64,000 nt of DNA from Cryptomeria japonica (lineage: Eukaryota > Streptophyta > Pinopsida > Cupressales > Cupressaceae): contig NC_081415.1 in NCBI RefSeq assembly GCF_030272615.1, positions 192,789,695 to 192,853,694 of the forward strand, written 5' to 3'. Positions 23,610 to 35,548 of the stretch are shown piece after piece. The stretch's first letter is position 1, and every line of letters starts with the position of its first letter. A program made the translations under genes and the position numbers. The notes below the pieces were generated by a model. The model ran no database searches. It saw only the letters and a list, made by a program, of their open reading frames with translations, and had not been told where the DNA came from.

Positions 23610-26590
23610 GTCATAATAGGTCCTACTAAGGGGTCTTATGTCATAATAGGTCCTAGTAAGAGGTATAATGTCTTAATAGATCCTCTTAAGGGGTCTTATG
23701 ACATAATAGGTCGTATTGTGACATAATAGGACCTATAATGTCATAATGCGACCTATTATGTCTTAATAGGTCTCATTGTGACATAATAGGACATAATAGG
23801 TCCCATTGTGACATAATAGGTCTTATTATAACATAATATGACCTATTATGACATAATACCCCTTAGCAAGTCCTAGTAAGGGGTATAAAGTCATAATAGG
23901 TCTTCTTAAGGGGTTTTATGACATAATATGACCTATGATGTCATAATAGGACCTATGATGACATAATAGGACCTGTTACATCATCATAGATCTTATTATG
24001 TCATTATTAGTCCTATTATGACATAATACCCTTTAACAGGTCCTACTAAGGGGTATAATGTCATAATAGGTCCTCCTAAGGGGTCTTATGACATTATAGG
24101 ACCTATTATGACATAATAGGTCCTATTATGTCATAATAGGTCCTATTATGACATAATAGGTCCTATTATGACATAATAGGTCCTATTATGTCATAATAGG
24201 TCCTATTATGTCATAATAGGTCCTATTATGTCATAATAGGTCCTATTATGTCATAATAGGTCCTATTATGTCATAATAGGTCCTATTATGTCCTATTATG
24301 TCATAATCCTATTATGACATAATAGGTCCTATTATGTCATAATAGGTCCTATTATGTCATAATAGGACCTACAAGGGGTCTTATGTCATAATAGGTCCTC
24401 TTAAGGGGTCTTATGACATAATAGGTCGTATTATGTCACAATAGGACCTATTATGTCATAAGACGACCTATTATGTCACATTAGGTCCTATTATGTCACA
24501 ATGTGATCTATTAAGACATAATAGGTCGTATTATGACATTATGGGTCATATTATGTCACAATGTGACCTATTATGACATTATAGGTCGTATTATGACATT
24601 ATAGGTCCTATTATGTCACAATAGGTCCTGTTATGACATAATACCCCTTAACTCTCTCTAAAAGTACCATCTCTCTCTCAACCAATTTATCTTTCTCTAC
24701 ATATGTCATAATAGGTCCTACTAAGGGGTCTTATGTCATAATAGGTCCTAGTAAGAGGTATAATGTCATAATAGGTCCTCTTAAGGGGTCTTATGACATA
24801 ATAGGTTGTATTATGACATAATAGGTCGTATTATGTCATAATAGGACCTATTATGTCACAATGGGACCTATTATGACATAATGGGACCTATTATGACATA
24901 ATAGGACCTATTATGACATAATAGGTCCTATTATGTAATAATCGATCATATTATGTCATAATAGGTCCTACTAAGGGGTCTTATGTCATAATAGGTCCTA
25001 GTAAGAGGTATAATGCCATAATTGGTCCTCTTAAGGGGTCTTTATGACATAATAGGTTGTATTATGTCACAATACGACCTCTTATGACATAACAGGACCT
25101 ATTATGTCACAATAGGACCTATTATAATATAATAGGTCATATTATGACATTATAGGTCCTGTTATGTCACAATAGGTCATGTTATGACATAATACCCCTC
25201 AACTCTCTCTAAACATACCATCTCTATCTTCCAACCAACTTATCTTTCTCTACATATGTCATAATAGGTCCTACTAAGGGGTCTTATGTCATAATAGGTC
25301 CTCTTAAGGGGTCTTATGACATAATAGGTCGTATTATGATATAAAAGGTCGTATTATGTCATAATAGGACCTATTATGTCACAATGGGACCCATTATGAC
25401 ATAATAGGTCGTATTATGACATTATAGGTCCTATTATGTCGCAATAGGTCCTATTATGACATAATACCCCTTAACATGTCCTAATAAGGGGTATAAAGTC
25501 ATAATAGGTCCTCTTAAGGGGTTTTATGACATAATATGACCTATGATGTCATAATAGGACCTATGATGACATAATAGGACCTATTACATCATCATAGATC
25601 CTATTATGTCATAATTGGTCCTCTTAAGGGGTCTTATAACATAATAGGACCAATAATGACATGACGGGTTCTCTTAGGGGGTCTTATAACATTATAGGAC
25701 CTATATGACATAATAGGTCCTATTATATGATAATCTATCCTATTATGTCATAATGGGTTCTACTAAGGGGTCTTATGTCATAATAGGTCCTAGTAAGAGG
25801 TATAATGTCATTATAGGTCCTCTTAAGGGGTATTATGATATAATAGGACCTATTATGACACAAAAGTACCTATTATGACACGAAAGGACCTATTATGTCA
25901 CAATGAGACCTATTATGACATAATAGGTCATATTATGACATAATAGGTTGTATTATGACATTATAGGTCCTATTATGTCACAATAGGTCTTGTTATGACA
26001 TAATACCCCTTAACAAGTCATACTAAGGGGTATAAAGTCATAATAGGTCCTCTTAAGGGATTTTATGACATAATATGACTTATGATGTCATAATAGGATC
26101 TATGATGACATAATATGACACATGATGTCATAATAGGATCTATGATGACATAATATGACCTATTATGTCATCATAGGTTCTATTATGTCATAATCAGTCC
26201 TACTATGACATAATACTCTTCAATAGGTCCTACTAAGGGGTATAATGTCATAATACGTCCTCTTAAGGGGTCTTATGACATGATAGGACCTATTATGACA
26301 TGACATGTCCTATTAAGGGGTCTTATGACATAATAGATCCTACTAAGGGGTCTTAAGTCATAATAGTTCCTATTAAGAGGTATAATGTCATAATAGGTCC
26401 TTTTGAGGGGTCTTATGACATAATAGGACCTATTATGACTTAATAGGTTGTATTATGTCATAATAGGACCTATTATGACACAATATGACCTATTATGTCA
26501 CAATAGGACCTATTATGACACATTAGGACCTATTATGTCACAATGGGACTTATTATGACATTAAAGGTCTTATTACGTCACAATTTATAA
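23610..26590. repeat. satellite array 2: palindromic unit CATAATAGGTCCTATTATG
   Basis: About 3 kb of tandem and inverted copies of a roughly 20-bp palindrome around GGTCC or GGACC, most regular at 24100-24360. Mixed in are modules of the form CCTACTAAGGGGTCTTATG, close to AAGGGGTCATATGG of array 1. A higher-order period is marked by a CT-rich separator ending CTTTCTCTACATATG just before 23610, 24705 and 25255, each followed by the same CATAATAGGTCCTACTAAGG phrase. No spacers or coding sequence are present. Confidence 0.92.
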
Positions 26591-27832
26591 GATCTTCTAA
26601 AATCTGGAATCTGTATTATAACTCCTAGAGATTTGAAACCACTCTCAAACATCCTGCCAATATATACATGAAATATAACTTAAAGTATAAGAAAGGAAAA
26701 AGACAAAGGAAAATGTGACTTAAACTTAAATGTTATATTTCATGTATATATAGTTTGTTTTTAAAAAAAATAAAATTTAAAAAAAATAAAAATGTATATA
26801 TAGTTTATTTTTTTTAAAAATAAAAAATAAAAAATAACCAAAATTAAAAAAAAAGGGAAACGGGATCTCGTTTTGTTTTTGAAACAGGATCTCATTTGCT
26901 AAATATTTTTTTAATTATTTTTAAAAATGAAACAGGATCTCGTTTTTAAAAATTTCAAACTTTGGTTCGGTTGTAGCTTCGGTTTTGGCTAGGGAAATGG
27001 CTTGGAGAGCCGACCCTTTGGCTTGGACCCGGTTTGACCTGCAACTTGAAGGCCAAATCAATCTTCATATAAAATAATGACTTCAAAAATATATCTAAAC
27101 ACCAAAGTTTTAGAATTTTTTTAAACAATGAAAACCCATTATAGTAGAGACTGTCTAGATTCAAAATATGTAATTTTTAAAAAAAATTGATCAATATTTT
27201 TTATTTTTAAAATAATTACTAATGAAAGAGGTCTATAAACTCGAAATAACATGGTTTTTTAGTTTTTTAATAACTTTTTTGTCTCTAATTTTTTTGAAAA
27301 AAAATTTATATGGCATCAAACTAGAGACAATTCTATACAGTTAAAAAAAAAAAACCAAAAAATGTTAAGTTTAGGTCAAATTATGCTTGTCGTACACAAG
27401 AATTTTTCAAAACAATGATTATGCCCAATAAAAAATTAACAAAAAAAAAAATGCAAAAAAAAATTACAAAAAGGTATTCTTATCAAAGATGAGTGAGTTA
27501 TAGATCTTTTCCCAAAAGGATTTATAAAAATAATTTCATTTAGGTCAAATTATGCTTGTCGTACACGGACATGGTATGGTCCTGAAAAGTGACTTTTAAA
27601 CTATAGGTTTTAGTAATGCCTATTCAAACTTTATTTTTAAGATCTGGGTATTAAAATAAATTACATATTTGGAAAGTAGACTTGGAGAAATACATTTTCT
27701 ATTATTGAATTTTTTCAAGATTCATTCTTTAAGTGCCTCAAATATTTAGGTCAAACAGGATGAAATTGAAAAAAATGGGGAAAAACTTCCACTTTTTGGC
27801 CAAAAAGTGGACACAACTTCTTGCAGGTACCC
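26591..27832. other. right arm of element F, AT-rich
   Basis: It starts with a segment shared with 11590-11640. At 26857-26950 there are more GAAACRGGATCTCGTTT palindromes. A 27-bp phrase beginning TTAGGTCAAATTATGC occurs twice as a direct repeat (27368 and 27540). It ends in the inverted terminal repeat. The short minus-strand ORF at 26955-27164 has no recognisable content. Confidence 0.6.
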
Positions 27833-28477
27833 CAAAGAAACAATAGAGTGTAGAGCCGAGGATCAATAAATCGATAGTGTAGAGCCAAAGGTATATTTAG
27901 GAAACCGGTGTTGTGTAGAGCAGACACAACCGATGCAAATATAGTATGATTCTCAATGTGATCTGATCAAGCTATCAGTAGCCACTCCAGTAGATCATCT
28001 TTATGTTTTTTTGTAACCATTGCAGCTAAAATCCCTTAATAGGGTGGACTTTAATAGGTCCCATTGTAAAAATCCCTTAATCAAGTGTCATCTTAATTGA
28101 TGATCCTAAGACCTTTAACAAGGCTAACTTTAACAAGGTAAAGGCACTAACAAGCCTTAATCAAAATCCCTTGATCGAGTGGCACCTAATAGTGTCTTTG
28201 TAATCTCCTAACAAGGATGGCCCCTCACCAGGTGTACTCTAGAAAAGTATAAATTTTGTGAGTTCCCACTCACACTGTGGTTTTCTTCCTTTTGGGTTTC
28301 CATGAGATAAATCTTGGTGTCACTGTGTATCTTTTCATGCATGCATATTCTTCTGCAGTAATTATTTATATTGATGAATGTTAAGTTAGTGCAAACTTAA
28401 AGTAAAATTTTTAATTGAGTTAAAGTCGGTATAGTGTCGATTCACCCCTCCCCTTTCAGCACCGGTTGGGACTAACA
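27833..28477 (+). repeat. 3' LTR of element B, right part
   Basis: It continues the 5' LTR alignment from GAAACAATAGAGTGTAGAGCC to the end GGTTGGGACTAACA, followed by the target duplication ATAAT. Confidence 0.92.
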
Positions 28478-28482
28478 ATAAT

Positions 28483-31400
28483 GAGATAATTTAAATCACA
28501 TTCTAATAGAACTTCTATAAAATGTGTGAAATCCAATGATACTACAACCCTTTAAGAATATAAGGTTACTCAAATATAAAATTATTCAACTTCGTAAAAC
28601 TAATAGCCCCTTCTCTTTTTTAAGTAATTCAAGAAAATTTATTAATCACAAAAAGTAAACAAGAATAGAAGACGCTCAACCCCAACATGTGAATTTTCCT
28701 ATTATATCCTTCCTCTCAAATAACTTCCAATCCTATTCTTGAGTCATTTCTTAATCTTGAGGAACAAATAGTAAAACCATAAGAATACTCATAGAAAGTC
28801 ATATTGTAGTTGACATCATCAAGGGTAATATTATCATCTCACTAAATTTGTCACCTTGGCTCAATTGGTCATAATCTTCTTCATGGATTTTACTCAAAGA
28901 TTATTTTTTTCAAATAATTTTTTACCAAATTTTATATAAGGTGGGATAAAAAGACTAACAATTAATCATTTATTAGGTAGAATAAATCAAGTTCATAAAA
29001 TACTAGATGAATTTATAAATTAAATCAAGAAAAATAACTTTTTCATAAATTTTTTAAATGTATGATACTTTAATTTCATTAAAGTGCTAATATCTTCATT
29101 AATCCCTTTTATATTAATGATCATCTTAGGACTCTTCCATAATGATTTTACCATGTGGCTATCTTATTGATTTATTGTTTAATAAATGATGGAGAATTTA
29201 TATTGCTACTGCCTATCCTTAAGATAAGGATACATAAGTGTATTACTTGCACTATCTTATTTTCTTAAATAAAAGTATACATATTTAATTTTGGCAAAGT
29301 ATAACATCTTTATGTCACATTGAAAACTATTATATCTTTTCCATGTCACAAAAAAAATACTACTGCATGGAAGAATTTATAATATAGGACTGGTGGTGCA
29401 TTTTAGAATATTAAAATACGTTTTATTTAGTAATATAAACAATGAATATATTATATCTAGGATTTAATATTCTAATCTTATTAAATATATTGAATTTGAC
29501 ATAGTCATTAATGATTCCTTCATCGAGTTTTAGGAAAGGGACTTTGTCCTTTCCAATTAAGTCCAAAATATTCTTTAAGGGATGAACCTTAGAATAAAAG
29601 ATAATTAAGAGCCAGAGCAAGGCTCATGAACTATTTGGTAATATTGCGTAGCCCATCAATGCAAATTCTTTCATAAAATCTACACTTTCAGGTATACTGA
29701 AGACAAATAAATTAAAGAAAAGATCAATCCTAAATTGTTCATCATTAATTGTCATGAGGTACTCTTGAATCAAACACTATAAGAACAACTTTGACATAAG
29801 TACTCCTATATTTATCTATCCTTCTTATTAATATCTACGCAACAATTAGGGTGTCAAATGAAGATATTATAGAGTTTCCTATATCAACTATTTCATGTCA
29901 ATAATTGTGTAGAAAAAATCGAAGCTAATTTATTAGATTGATGTTAATCCTTTTTCCATAAATTTTTAGATATAATAAAGCATGATTCCATAATGATTGA
30001 TTGAATTACATTCAAATTGAAACTATATACTTAAGGTACATGAATTACACATCATTTTATTAACCTTGATTAACCCTTTTTCCTTGATTTTAAGTTTATC
30101 GTACCATGACCCTAATTGATTGAAGACAAACTCAAATCAAGTTGAATAAAAAAAATATAAATATAAAATTTCACATTAGAAAAAGTCATTAAAACACTCA
30201 AATTTTGTTTTGGAATAAAAACCAATCCAAGAGGCCATTCTCCATTGATGGACCTCAAAATCTTAAAAATTCAAAAGAGTCAAAACCAAAATCTAAGATC
30301 TAAACCCTAGTCTCCATGAACCCAACAACACAAAAATGAATTCAAAATCCCTTACCCATAATCCAACGAAATTTTAGCAACATTTCCCCATATAAACCAA
30401 TGCTTTTCCAAATATGAAACATACAAATAATATATTCATTCAAATAAAAGTATTTAAAGATGGAGAATGCTTAAAACCAGACTACAATCAATTTGCAACA
30501 AATTTTAATTCAAAAGATGAAGAAATGATAAAGGTACAAAAATCCCTACCTCATTTTTCTCCAAAATGAAAATGCAAAGAACTCCAACATAAACTATTTT
30601 TCACATTTTTTTTCTTTTTGCCATTGTTTGAGCCAATTTTTGGGGAAAAAATTAACTATTATATTTTCAATGTACAAATAAATCTAGAAATATTACTTTA
30701 GATGATTGTAAATATAATACATAGTATATTAAATCTCTTTAATTTTATTTTTGCTTTATCATTATTAAAATAATATAAATTATATTTTTTTAAATATTAC
30801 ATTCATGATTTTTTTTTTCATCAGTTATATTTAATTATATTGAATTAAGATTTCATGTAAAACTAAAAAATAGTTAAAGATGTTATTCTTCAAATAATAA
30901 TTCTTCTTCCTTTTATTTAATATTATTATTTTGTTAGTGGTGCAATTAAGGTTCAAATCTTCACTTGGCCCAAATGGTGTTAATGTCATTTTGGGCCCAC
31001 CTTGGTGGTCATGTAAGAGGTTGGTGGACATGAAAAGATTGGAAGACATGTTGGTGGTTTTGGAGGTGGAATTTGGAGAAAGTGTAGGAGGTCGAGGACG
31101 TGTGAGGAGATGTTGAGGAGGAGGTGCTTACGAGGAGCTTAAGGACAAAGTCTGTCAGACCCTCATTGGGTTGGTGTGCTTATAGACCTTGTGCTATCTA
31201 ACCACATTAGGCGTGTGCTACTCACAGATTTGGGCTCATGAAAAATTGTGTATGACCCTCGATGGGCTAGTGTGCTCATGGACCTTCTGCCAAACCCACA
31301 TTAGGCATGTACTACTCTACGTGGATTTGGGTTGGGGTCCCTAATAGGCTTTTGTGCTCACTGATTTTAACTGTTGGATTTGGGGATGAGGTCTCCCAAT

Positions 31401-32239
31401 TTATGGCCTCACTTGGCAATTGGACCAAGCTAGAAATCCATGTAACCTACCAAAAAAAATATAAAAATTATTTTTTAACAATATATAATATCATTTTTTA
31501 ATTAATTTATTATGATTATTATGTATTTTAATATTCTCATAATTTAACATTATATTTTATAATTTACTACAATTATATTAATGCTAATCTTTTTCATCTT
31601 TAAAAAATATTAAAATATAATGTCTAAAAATTTAGTGTGTATTAGATTTTTTTGTACATGATACATATAAAAATGTATATTTGTAACAATAATTTAAAAA
31701 AAAGACAATCAACTTTTTTTTAATTATTGTTTTATCAAAATATTTTATTTTATATTATTATAATAATTATTTTCTCAAAATTATTACCTCAATCTTGAGA
31801 GCCTCTTTACTAACTAATCATTTGCTCATAAAAGTTTAAAAAATATTTGTTCTAAACAACAAAATCAAATTGAACTATATTAATCATACTTGGGACAATC
31901 AAACTAAAAGCTAATATAAATCCAAATAACTATAATTTTCATTGAAATAGTTATAAAAATTACATTTAAACATTGTAATTACTTTATCTGTTTATTTTAA
32001 TTAATATTTATTAATTATTTTGACTAAAATATGAATTGAATAGAATAATAACTATAATTTACATTGAAATAGTTTTAAAAATTACATTTAAACATTAAAA
32101 TTACTTTACAAGATTAATTTTAATTAGTTGCAAGTAATTATTTTGACTAAAATATGAATTGAATGGAATAAGGCATTACCTAAGAACAAAGAATAGTAAT
32201 GAACATAAAATTTCAATTTTTAAAATTTTAATCTATTAT
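28483..32239. other. AT-rich region without recognisable genes
   Basis: No ORF here has composition or motifs of a real protein. Homopolymer A/T runs are frequent. The only structure seen is a degenerate direct repeat at 31160-31370, where a unit of 80-100 bases beginning ACCCTC-TTGGG occurs two to three times with phrases ACATTAGGC-TGT and GATTTGGG. Confidence 0.6.
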
Positions 32240-33560
32240 ATTGATATATTATCATGCTAAATAATCTTGTTGATTTGGTAAGATCATAATAGCTCTTTAA
32301 AAGTTATAAATGATTTCAAACTAATTTCAATAATACACATCATCTCCACTAATAATTTGAAAGGATATTTATATATATTCTATTTTATTCTAGGTCAAAG
32401 TCCATCACTAGTTAAATATTATTTAAATGATTATATTTGTCTCATAATTTTGTTTTTTCACTTACAACTTTCAGGAAAATTATATATATATATATATAAA
32501 ATGTATTCAATTTATATTTTGTAAAAATTTCATTTTTAATATATAATAATCCAAAAACATAGGACAACCATTATTTATATATGTTTTATTTTATTCTCGA
32601 TCAAAGTTTTATCTCTAGTTAAGTACTATTTAGATGACTATATTTGTTCCATAATTCTTGTTTTCACAATTACAAGTTTCAAGACAATGCTTTATTAATG
32701 TATATACATTAATAAAACTAATTCATTTTTTGTTTTGTGCAAGTTTCATGTTTACTCTATAATCAACATAAAACTTTTGCACCTAATGATCATGAAATTT
32801 TTTAAATGAACTATTGTTGATATATTATGAAACTAGATAACCTTGTTGACTCGATAACATCATAATAATTCTTAAAAAATTATAAATGATTTCAAACTAA
32901 TTTTCAATAATACACATCATCTCCATGAACAATTTGAAAGGATATTTATATATACTTCATTTTATTCTAAGTCAAAGTCCAACACTATTTAAGTATTGTT
33001 TAAATGACTATATTTGTCTCATAATTCTTGTTTTCCCACTCACAACATTCAGGACAACACTCTATTAGTATACATACATTAATATAATTATATTCAATTT
33101 TTATATGTTTGTTTCATAATTCTTGTTTTCTCACTTGCAACATTTAGGACAATACTTTATTAATATTCATACATTCACAGACTTGTATTCAGTTTTTATT
33201 TTGTGGTAATTCCTTGTTTACTATGTAATAATCTCCACAAACAATTTGAAAGGATATTTATATATATATTCATTTTATTCTAAGTCAAAGTCCATCAATG
33301 TTTAAGTATTGTTTAAATGACTATATTTGTCTCATAATTCTTGTTTTCCCACTCACAACATTCAGGACAATACTTTATTAGTATACATACATTAATATAA
33401 TTATATTCAATTTTTATATGTTTGTTTCATAATTCTTGTTTTCTCACTTGCAACATTTAGGACAATACTTTATTAATATGCATACATTCATAGAATTGTA
33501 TTCAATTTTTATTTTGTGGGAATTCCTTGTTTACTATATAATAATCCAAAAACATGGGGT
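32240..33560. repeat. degenerate AT-rich tandem repeat, unit roughly 200-370 bp
   Basis: A phrase of the kind GGATATTTATATATA, TTTTATTCTA-GTCAAAGTCC, ACTATATTTGTCTCATAATT, then CTTGTTTTC-CACT recurs with the GTCAAAGT part near 32393, 32600, 32970 and 33285. Later copies (32940-33100 and 33240-33400) are very alike. A (TA)n run sits at 32482-32500. Confidence 0.8.
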
Positions 33561-33605
33561 AATCATTATTTACATATGTTTTATTTCATAATCCAAAAAT
33601 ATAAG

Positions 33606-34809
33606 TGTAAAGCGGAAAATCGCAATCGAACCCTAGTTGTTCTCCCCTCTTCCGACTCCGAGGAGAGAGAAGGGAGGTTCGCTAGGATTCGATGGTTTTT
33701 CACTTAGGGGAGAGACTTTACATTCAAAAGAGGGGTTGAAACTCATAAGATCCAATCCCACGCAATGCAAGATTGGATGCTAAATGAATTTCAAGGGTTA
33801 GGAAAGCAAGGCTACCCTCTTTTGTAAAGAATGTTGTTAAGGAAATTAAGCTAAGCATGCATAGAAAGTCATAAAGATTCGCTTATAAACTGAGTTCGGG
33901 TTATAGGATGAAGCTGCGGACCTGGAATTAGCAGTAGAATGTCGATACGGCGCTGTCCTGCAAATTTGAGCAAAAGTTGTCGGGACGATGGCGCCCGGCG
34001 CCACGGTCCTCCGAAAAATCCGCGAAACGAAGGGGGATCTGTTCGTCTCTGCACAAGGATTCCAGATCTTCAATTTCAGCCACGTACCTGCAACCTACAC
34101 ACAGAAAAGCGAAGACGATTGGGGGGTTAGGGATTGGGGGTTTGCCTTTAGGTCAAACCCCGATTTTGGAATTAACCAAGAAATGAGCAAGAGCTGTAAA
34201 TGTAAATGACTGTAAAACAAGTACTAATACCTTGTTCTAAGGATGTTTGTATCCTTATGTGCGAAGGTTTAGATGTTGTATGTTGTATGTTGTATGTTGT
34301 AGCATGTAGTATGTGATCTCCTCTTCAATGGTTGAATCTTTGTCTTGAATGCAACACTTAGCCTTGAATGGAGACTTGAGATGATCAATTGCTTGAAGGA
34401 ATGCTTGAATGCTTGAGTATAATTTCCACGCCTTGTACACATATCCTCCTCATATCCCAAATGAGAGAGAAAAATGTAGTTTATATACTTGTCATTTAGG
34501 GCTGATAGACTGATTTTCCCGACCTTAGGCCGACCAGGGAAAGTTAATTTCCAAATTGCAAACAAAAAGACCCGAGCCCCTTAGGAAACCGGGCCCAAAA
34601 TAGGACCCAAGGACCAGGGCGCTGGGCGCTCTGGTCCCACCTCCCGGGACAGCAGGGTGCAAGGAGGTTCAGGCCAGGGTGCTTGAAAAATGCAGTTTTC
34701 AGTGTCGTGAGCAAGTTTCAGGGTCTCCATTCAGGTTGCGTGTTGCGTCGCCATCGTGAAGACCGAAATGCAGTCGAAATTGCAAGTGTCACAATTTTAG
34801 GACGCTACA
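33606..34809 (-). repeat. 3' LTR of element C
   Basis: On the plus strand it begins TGTAAAGCGGAAAATCGC and ends TTTTAGGACGCTACA. It contains a GC-rich hairpin at 33983-34009, a TGTTGTA minisatellite at 34270-34300 and a second hairpin at 34611-34637. Small ORFs within it are duplicated in the other LTR and are not genes. Confidence 0.93.
34611..34637. repeat. inverted repeat in element C LTR
   Basis: GGACCAGGGCGC and GCGCTCTGGTCC can pair at 11 of 12 positions around a 3-base loop. It is repeated in the other LTR near 41150. It could act in the RNA, for example near polyadenylation (inference). Confidence 0.6.
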
Positions 34810-34825
34810 TTTAGCCCCCACTTTA
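34810..34825 (-). promoter_or_regulatory. polypurine tract of element C
   Basis: The minus strand reads AAAGTGGGGGCTAAA immediately before the 3' LTR (TGTAGCGTCC on that strand). Confidence 0.88.
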
Positions 34826-35548
34826 GTGGGAGTATGTATGCTCATACTTCCGGTAAAGTACAAGGAAACAACATTGAAAGACTTTCACCACGTCAAGGAG
34901 GCAAGACACACCAAGCCCCCAGTGGACTAAGGATCTTACGACTTCGATTGACAAAGTAAAAGGGAAGATCACGAGGGAGAACCATGACTGTCAGTAGTAA
35001 GGTTCCCTCACTATGAGTCATGCAAGAAAGATATCAAAAATTTTCAAGGCAAGGTTAAATTTACCAAGAAATTTTCAAGTATCTTGAAAAGATATGAACG
35101 GGATGTATGCCCCCCTACGTTAAAGCGATTGCACACGCCTCACTGGGGGTGATTGTTTTAACGTAGTGATACATATAAGAAATGAGAAAGGAGCGTGTTA
35201 TCGCAAGGATTTAGCCCCCAAGTGTGAGATAAACCCAAGGATAATAGACACAAAACACAAAGCACGAGGTGACTTCGCTTTCCTCGGGGTCAGTATGCTG
35301 TATGATAATTCATGTATATATATCATATGTATGTATGCATAATTGTTCTTCATTCCCCAATCAAGGAAGGTCACCTAGAAGAAGGGAACACATGTGTCTT
35401 TTGAGTCAACATGAGAGAGATCGAGAGATCTCAATGCTTTGCATCGTCCTCAAGTAGACAACACCAAGGACAACAAATAGAAGAATGAAAATAACATATA
35501 GAAGAAGTAACAAAAGAGAGGGGGAGAGAATCTGCTATGCTAATGTAA
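34826..35548. other. 3' untranslated interior of element C
   Basis: About 720 bases separate the last readable codon of the long ORF from the polypurine tract. No polymerase remnant is visible here. Confidence 0.6.

Larger units (their letters stand above)
23040..27836. mobile_element. Element F: 4.8-kb TIR transposon carrying satellite array 2
   Basis: The insert spans 23044-27832 and is flanked by a 4-bp repeat CAAA (23040-23043, 27833-27836). The 5' LTR of element B gives the empty site: GTGACAAAGCAAC there, against GTGACAAA and GAAAC across the insertion here. The two ends are inverted repeats: the left end starts GGGTAAGTGCACAAAG and the complement of the right end starts GGGTACCTGCAAGAAG, both then continuing TTGTGTCCACTT (24 of 28 bases match), with GTGGAAGTTTT further in. 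No transposase is encoded. The superfamily is unassigned: the 4-bp duplication and ends do not clearly fit hAT, CACTA, Mutator or Harbinger. Confidence 0.85.
16027..28482 (+). mobile_element. Element B: complete non-autonomous LTR retrotransposon with nested insertion
   Basis: Direct 5-bp target duplication ATAAT at 16027-16031 and 28478-28482. The 5' LTR is 16032-17266, the 3' LTR 22421-28477 (split by element F at 23044-27832). A primer site lies at 17269 and a polypurine tract at 22409. The 5.15-kb interior has a gag-like relic and an ORF-X relic but nothing recognisable as protease, integrase, reverse transcriptase or RNase H. It must have moved using proteins from another element. Both internal ORFs now carry several stops, and the LTRs differ at many sites, so it is not recent. 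Confidence 0.9.

Noticed and set aside
23610-26590. Regularly repeated palindromes suggesting a CRISPR array
   Set aside because: There are no unique spacers, units are contiguous and in both orientations, no cas genes are present, and the genome is that of a plant.
28483-33600. tRNA or other RNA genes in the AT-rich region
   Set aside because: No cloverleaf-like GGTTCRANNCC box B or other RNA signature was noticed. A dedicated scan (tRNAscan-SE, Infernal) would decide.
33846-34209. Several overlapping ORFs of 60-75 codons, repeated at 40376-40739
   Set aside because: They lie within the two LTRs of element C and occur in four frames because of GC-rich, stop-poor sequence. None has protein character.
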